Assembly: GCA_015548865.1 (NCBI GenBank)
Contig: JADMXW010000012.1
Location: 105,402 to 169,401, forward strand
Direction: 5' to 3'
Length of the DNA stretch: 64,000 nucleotides
From: Serratia marcescens
GTDB taxonomy: Bacteria > Pseudomonadota > Gammaproteobacteria > Enterobacterales > Enterobacteriaceae
Positions 62,400 through 64,000 of this stretch are shown here, piece by piece (within the stretch, counting starts at the first letter, position 1; each line of letters begins with the position of its first letter). The notes under the pieces are model-generated. The model ran no database searches, was not told where the DNA came from, and was given only the letters and a program-made list of their open reading frames with translations. The position numbers and the translations under genes were made by a program.

Positions 62400-62738
62400 A
62401 ATTACATTGCTGAAGTAGTTGCCTTGTCCCGCAAGGGGGGAACACAAAAACTTATTGATGCAGCAAATAAGCCAATAAACGCACAAGGTTTATCAGCGGC
62501 AGCCAGAGCATGGGAAAAACATGCTGGTCGCAAGGGGGGGACTTTTGAACCATTAAAAGGTAACGTGCAGCAGAAGAATATTACTGCAGAAGGTTTTATA
62601 AAAGATGTTCTCAATGATAAAAACGTCGTACGAAAACATTTATCAGGCGGCGCAGTGGAGTACCGATTACCGAATGGAAAAGGTATTAGATTTAATTCTG
62701 ACATGTCGTTTAACACAGTCCTAGATCCAAAGGTTTAA
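62400..62738 (+). pseudogene. 5'-truncated polymorphic toxin tail
   Basis: The frame is open from the exact right edge of the insertion sequence (NYIAEVVALSRKGGTQKLID...) to the stop at 62738, about 112 residues. LSAAARAWEKHAGRKGGTFEP followed by KGN, AEGFIKDVLNDKNVV and AVEYRLPNGKGIRFNSD have the look of C-terminal domains of CdiA or RHS toxins, but are unrelated to the TpsA tip. A TTG at 62424 with AGGGGGG nearby is not a convincing start. A small partner gene begins 2 bases after the stop, so this is a toxin-immunity cassette whose delivery part was lost to the insertion. Confidence 0.68.
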
Positions 62739-62740
62739 TT

Positions 62741-62977
62741 ATGAGTAAGAAAAAATTAGAAATTTTTTTCTCCAGCCCTTCCGAATATGAAGAGCTTACT
62801 ATTGAAATACAGTTAGAGCGTGAGCGTATCGTTGAAATTAATCAGGATAGTGGCCTTGAAAACCTTGAAATTGAACTCTTTGGTTCAGACAAGAAACACG
62901 GATTTGAAGCTAAAATGCCTCTTGATGATTTTATAGACATTTTGATAGATGCAAGGAATACGCTCAAGAATAGCTAA
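62741..62977 (+). CDS. Small putative immunity protein
   Basis: 78 residues, very acidic and Lys-rich (MSKKKLEIFFSSPSEYEELT, LENLEIELFGSDKKHGFEAK, LDDFIDILIDARNTLKNS). No signal peptide, membrane helix or known motif. It begins 2 bases after the stop of the truncated toxin tail at 62400-62738, the usual spacing for a cognate immunity gene. Low G+C like its neighbours. Function inferred from position only. Confidence 0.6.
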   Translation: MSKKKLEIFFSSPSEYEELTIEIQLERERIVEINQDSGLENLEIELFGSDKKHGFEAKMPLDDFIDILIDARNTLKNS

Positions 62978-63088
62978 CTATAAAGGTTGTCAGTAAGAAA
63001 TAAATGAATTTATCTACTGTTTATAGCCATTTTTAAATTGTGGCTATAAACAAAGTGGTTGCTCTGTGAACATGCTGAGAGGTGCATA

Positions 63089-63424
63089 ATGAAAAAAAAT
63101 GAAATTTATATTGATATTTTACAGGTGACACTACCACATTTACGCATGGTGGCCAATATGAGTTGGTTTTATAAACTTAGAGATCGTTCTGCTATATATG
63201 AAACGGAATTGATTCATGGGTTTTATTATCTTTTATCCCATGAGGATTTTGAAGATGATGATTTGAATTTTTTAAATTCTCATTGTCGATATTATTATGA
63301 GAATTGCAATGCAAAGATAAGCATGCTCTATAATAGTCACTTGAAAAGTTTTTCTGACCTGTTTTCCATTGTCCCTGAACATTTGAAGGATCAACTTGAA
63401 TGGAAAGGACCGGGCCTTATTTAA
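63089..63424 (+). CDS. Small hypothetical protein, possible immunity gene
   Basis: 111 residues from the ATG at 63089 with AGAGG 6 bases upstream; a longer frame from 63059 is less likely. Rich in aromatic and acidic residues (LRMVANMSWFYKLRDRSAIYETELIHGFYYLL, EDFEDDDLNFLNSHCRYYYENC). No signal or membrane helix. It lies between a toxin-immunity cassette and a decayed TpsA fragment, with no toxin gene directly upstream, so it looks like an orphan immunity protein. I do not recognise the family. Confidence 0.5.
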   Translation: MKKNEIYIDILQVTLPHLRMVANMSWFYKLRDRSAIYETELIHGFYYLLSHEDFEDDDLNFLNSHCRYYYENCNAKISMLYNSHLKSFSDLFSIVPEHLKDQLEWKGPGLI

Positions 63425-63426
63425 AG

Positions 63427-63928
63427 AGATCGCAAAAGCCACACCAAAAATACCTAGGTATTGCCTACCGTCTATAGTGGGGATCAACTAACCGTTGATG
63501 CCGCCTATTCTGGTATCACGGCAATCACCTCTCAGGCTGCTGTGGCATTGCTCGACAATCAGGGAAATATCAGCAAAACGCTGGAAGCGTTAAGCAATAG
63601 CAACTCTGTGAAATCGCTGGTCACGTCTATGGTGATTGGCGGTGCGCTCTCAGGGTTTGATTCTGTGATGGGCTTTGATAAAGCAGCCGGCGGTGCAGCT
63701 GGCACTAACGCTGGTAATGCCAAACTGCCGTTGCTCAGTAAGGGGGACTGGAGCAAGATTGCCCAGCGTGTGGCAGGACAGTCGATCATCAGTTCCAGCC
63801 TGAATACCACCATCAATGGCGGCAGCTTCAAGGATAACTTCACCACGGCGCTGCTGGCCAATATCGGTAATCAGTTTCAGGCGGAAGGGGCATTCCTGAT
63901 TGGAGAGAACGGTGCAGTGCTTGTGTAG
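63427..63928 (+). pseudogene. Decayed duplicate of the TpsA pre-toxin region
   Basis: From about 63427 the sequence repeats TpsA DNA first seen at about 58230. The match runs through a TGG-to-TAG nonsense change (NT*VLPT against DTWVLPT) to GDQLTVDAA. It then jumps directly to YSGITAITSQAAVALLDNQG, skipping about 310 bases of the intact gene. The junction shares TGCCGC, the sequence present at both sites in tpsA (GATGCCGCC and GGTGCCGCT). After that it follows the intact gene closely through KGDWSKIAQRVAGQSIISSS and then diverges at AEGAFLIGENGAVLV before a stop. It is a non-functional leftover that could seed recombination with tpsA. Confidence 0.85.
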
Positions 63929-64000
63929 TCCCCCCTGAATTTAGTCTTACCGCTTAATAGAGTTCTCTGGTTAAAATACAACCAACGGAGGCTCATCATG
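63929..64000 (+). other. Window-end sequence leading to a new start codon
   Basis: The last bases contain AACGGAGGCTCATCATG, a good ribosome binding site with an ATG at 63998-64000, so another gene begins at the edge. The cassette setting and the CCCCCTGAATTTAG sequence before it would suit a mobile element, but the product cannot be read. Confidence 0.3.

Overview
This window is enterobacterial DNA, most likely from a plant-associated member of the Pectobacteriaceae (Brenneria, Lonsdalea, Dickeya or Pectobacterium type). The reasons are the E. coli-like backbone order (glg genes, glpD, glpE/glpG/glpR, malPQ, nfuA, gntX, bioH), ERIC-type intergenic repeats, and a HecBA/CdiBA-type two-partner secretion locus. 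The genus is an inference.

Layout. 1-3152: the end of a nickel-type ABC importer operon (nikA partial, nikB, nikC) with no ATPase genes after it. 3171-4889: the pyruvate sensor kinase btsS without its response regulator. 5352-15136: a complete glycogen operon glgB-glgX-glgC-glgA-glgP with an enlarged ERIC element between glgA and glgP. 15244-18467: queH and ygiQ. 18477-19462: an ECF sigma factor gene coupled to a gene for a histidine-rich membrane protein. 19620-25689: a ydhYVWXUT operon (aldehyde:ferredoxin oxidoreductase-like enzyme, ferredoxins, cytochrome b), whose last gene encodes a striking array of 9-residue repeats. 26408-27904: glpD with terminator and GlpR operator. 28138-34968: a complete L-ascorbate regulon (ulaABCDEF divergent from ulaG-ulaR). 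35306-36559: agp. 36783-42786: glpE, then an opposing three-gene sugar or sugar-acid catabolic cluster (DeoR-ribokinase fusion, DapA-family lyase, MFS carrier), then glpG-glpR. 42830-47354: malP-malQ. 47406-52891: nfuA, gntX, bioH, acrD.

The right end (53015-64000) is the accessory part. It holds a TpsB transporter, a 1786-residue CdiA-like TpsA with a variable C-terminal toxin, and its probable immunity gene. These are followed by a graveyard of orphan toxin and immunity cassettes: a second toxin tip with a paralogous immunity gene, a toxin stub cut by an IS6-family element, an unrelated toxin tail with its own small partner, another small gene, and a decayed copy of the CdiA pre-toxin region. 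IS6-type ends lie exactly at several cassette junctions.

Functionally the window joins storage and use of alpha-glucans (glg, malPQ, agp), glycerol-3-phosphate use (glp), ascorbate use (ula), an anaerobic redox enzyme (ydh), multidrug efflux (acrD) and contact-dependent competition (tps/cdi). All family assignments come from reading the translated sequence against remembered family members; no database search was run.
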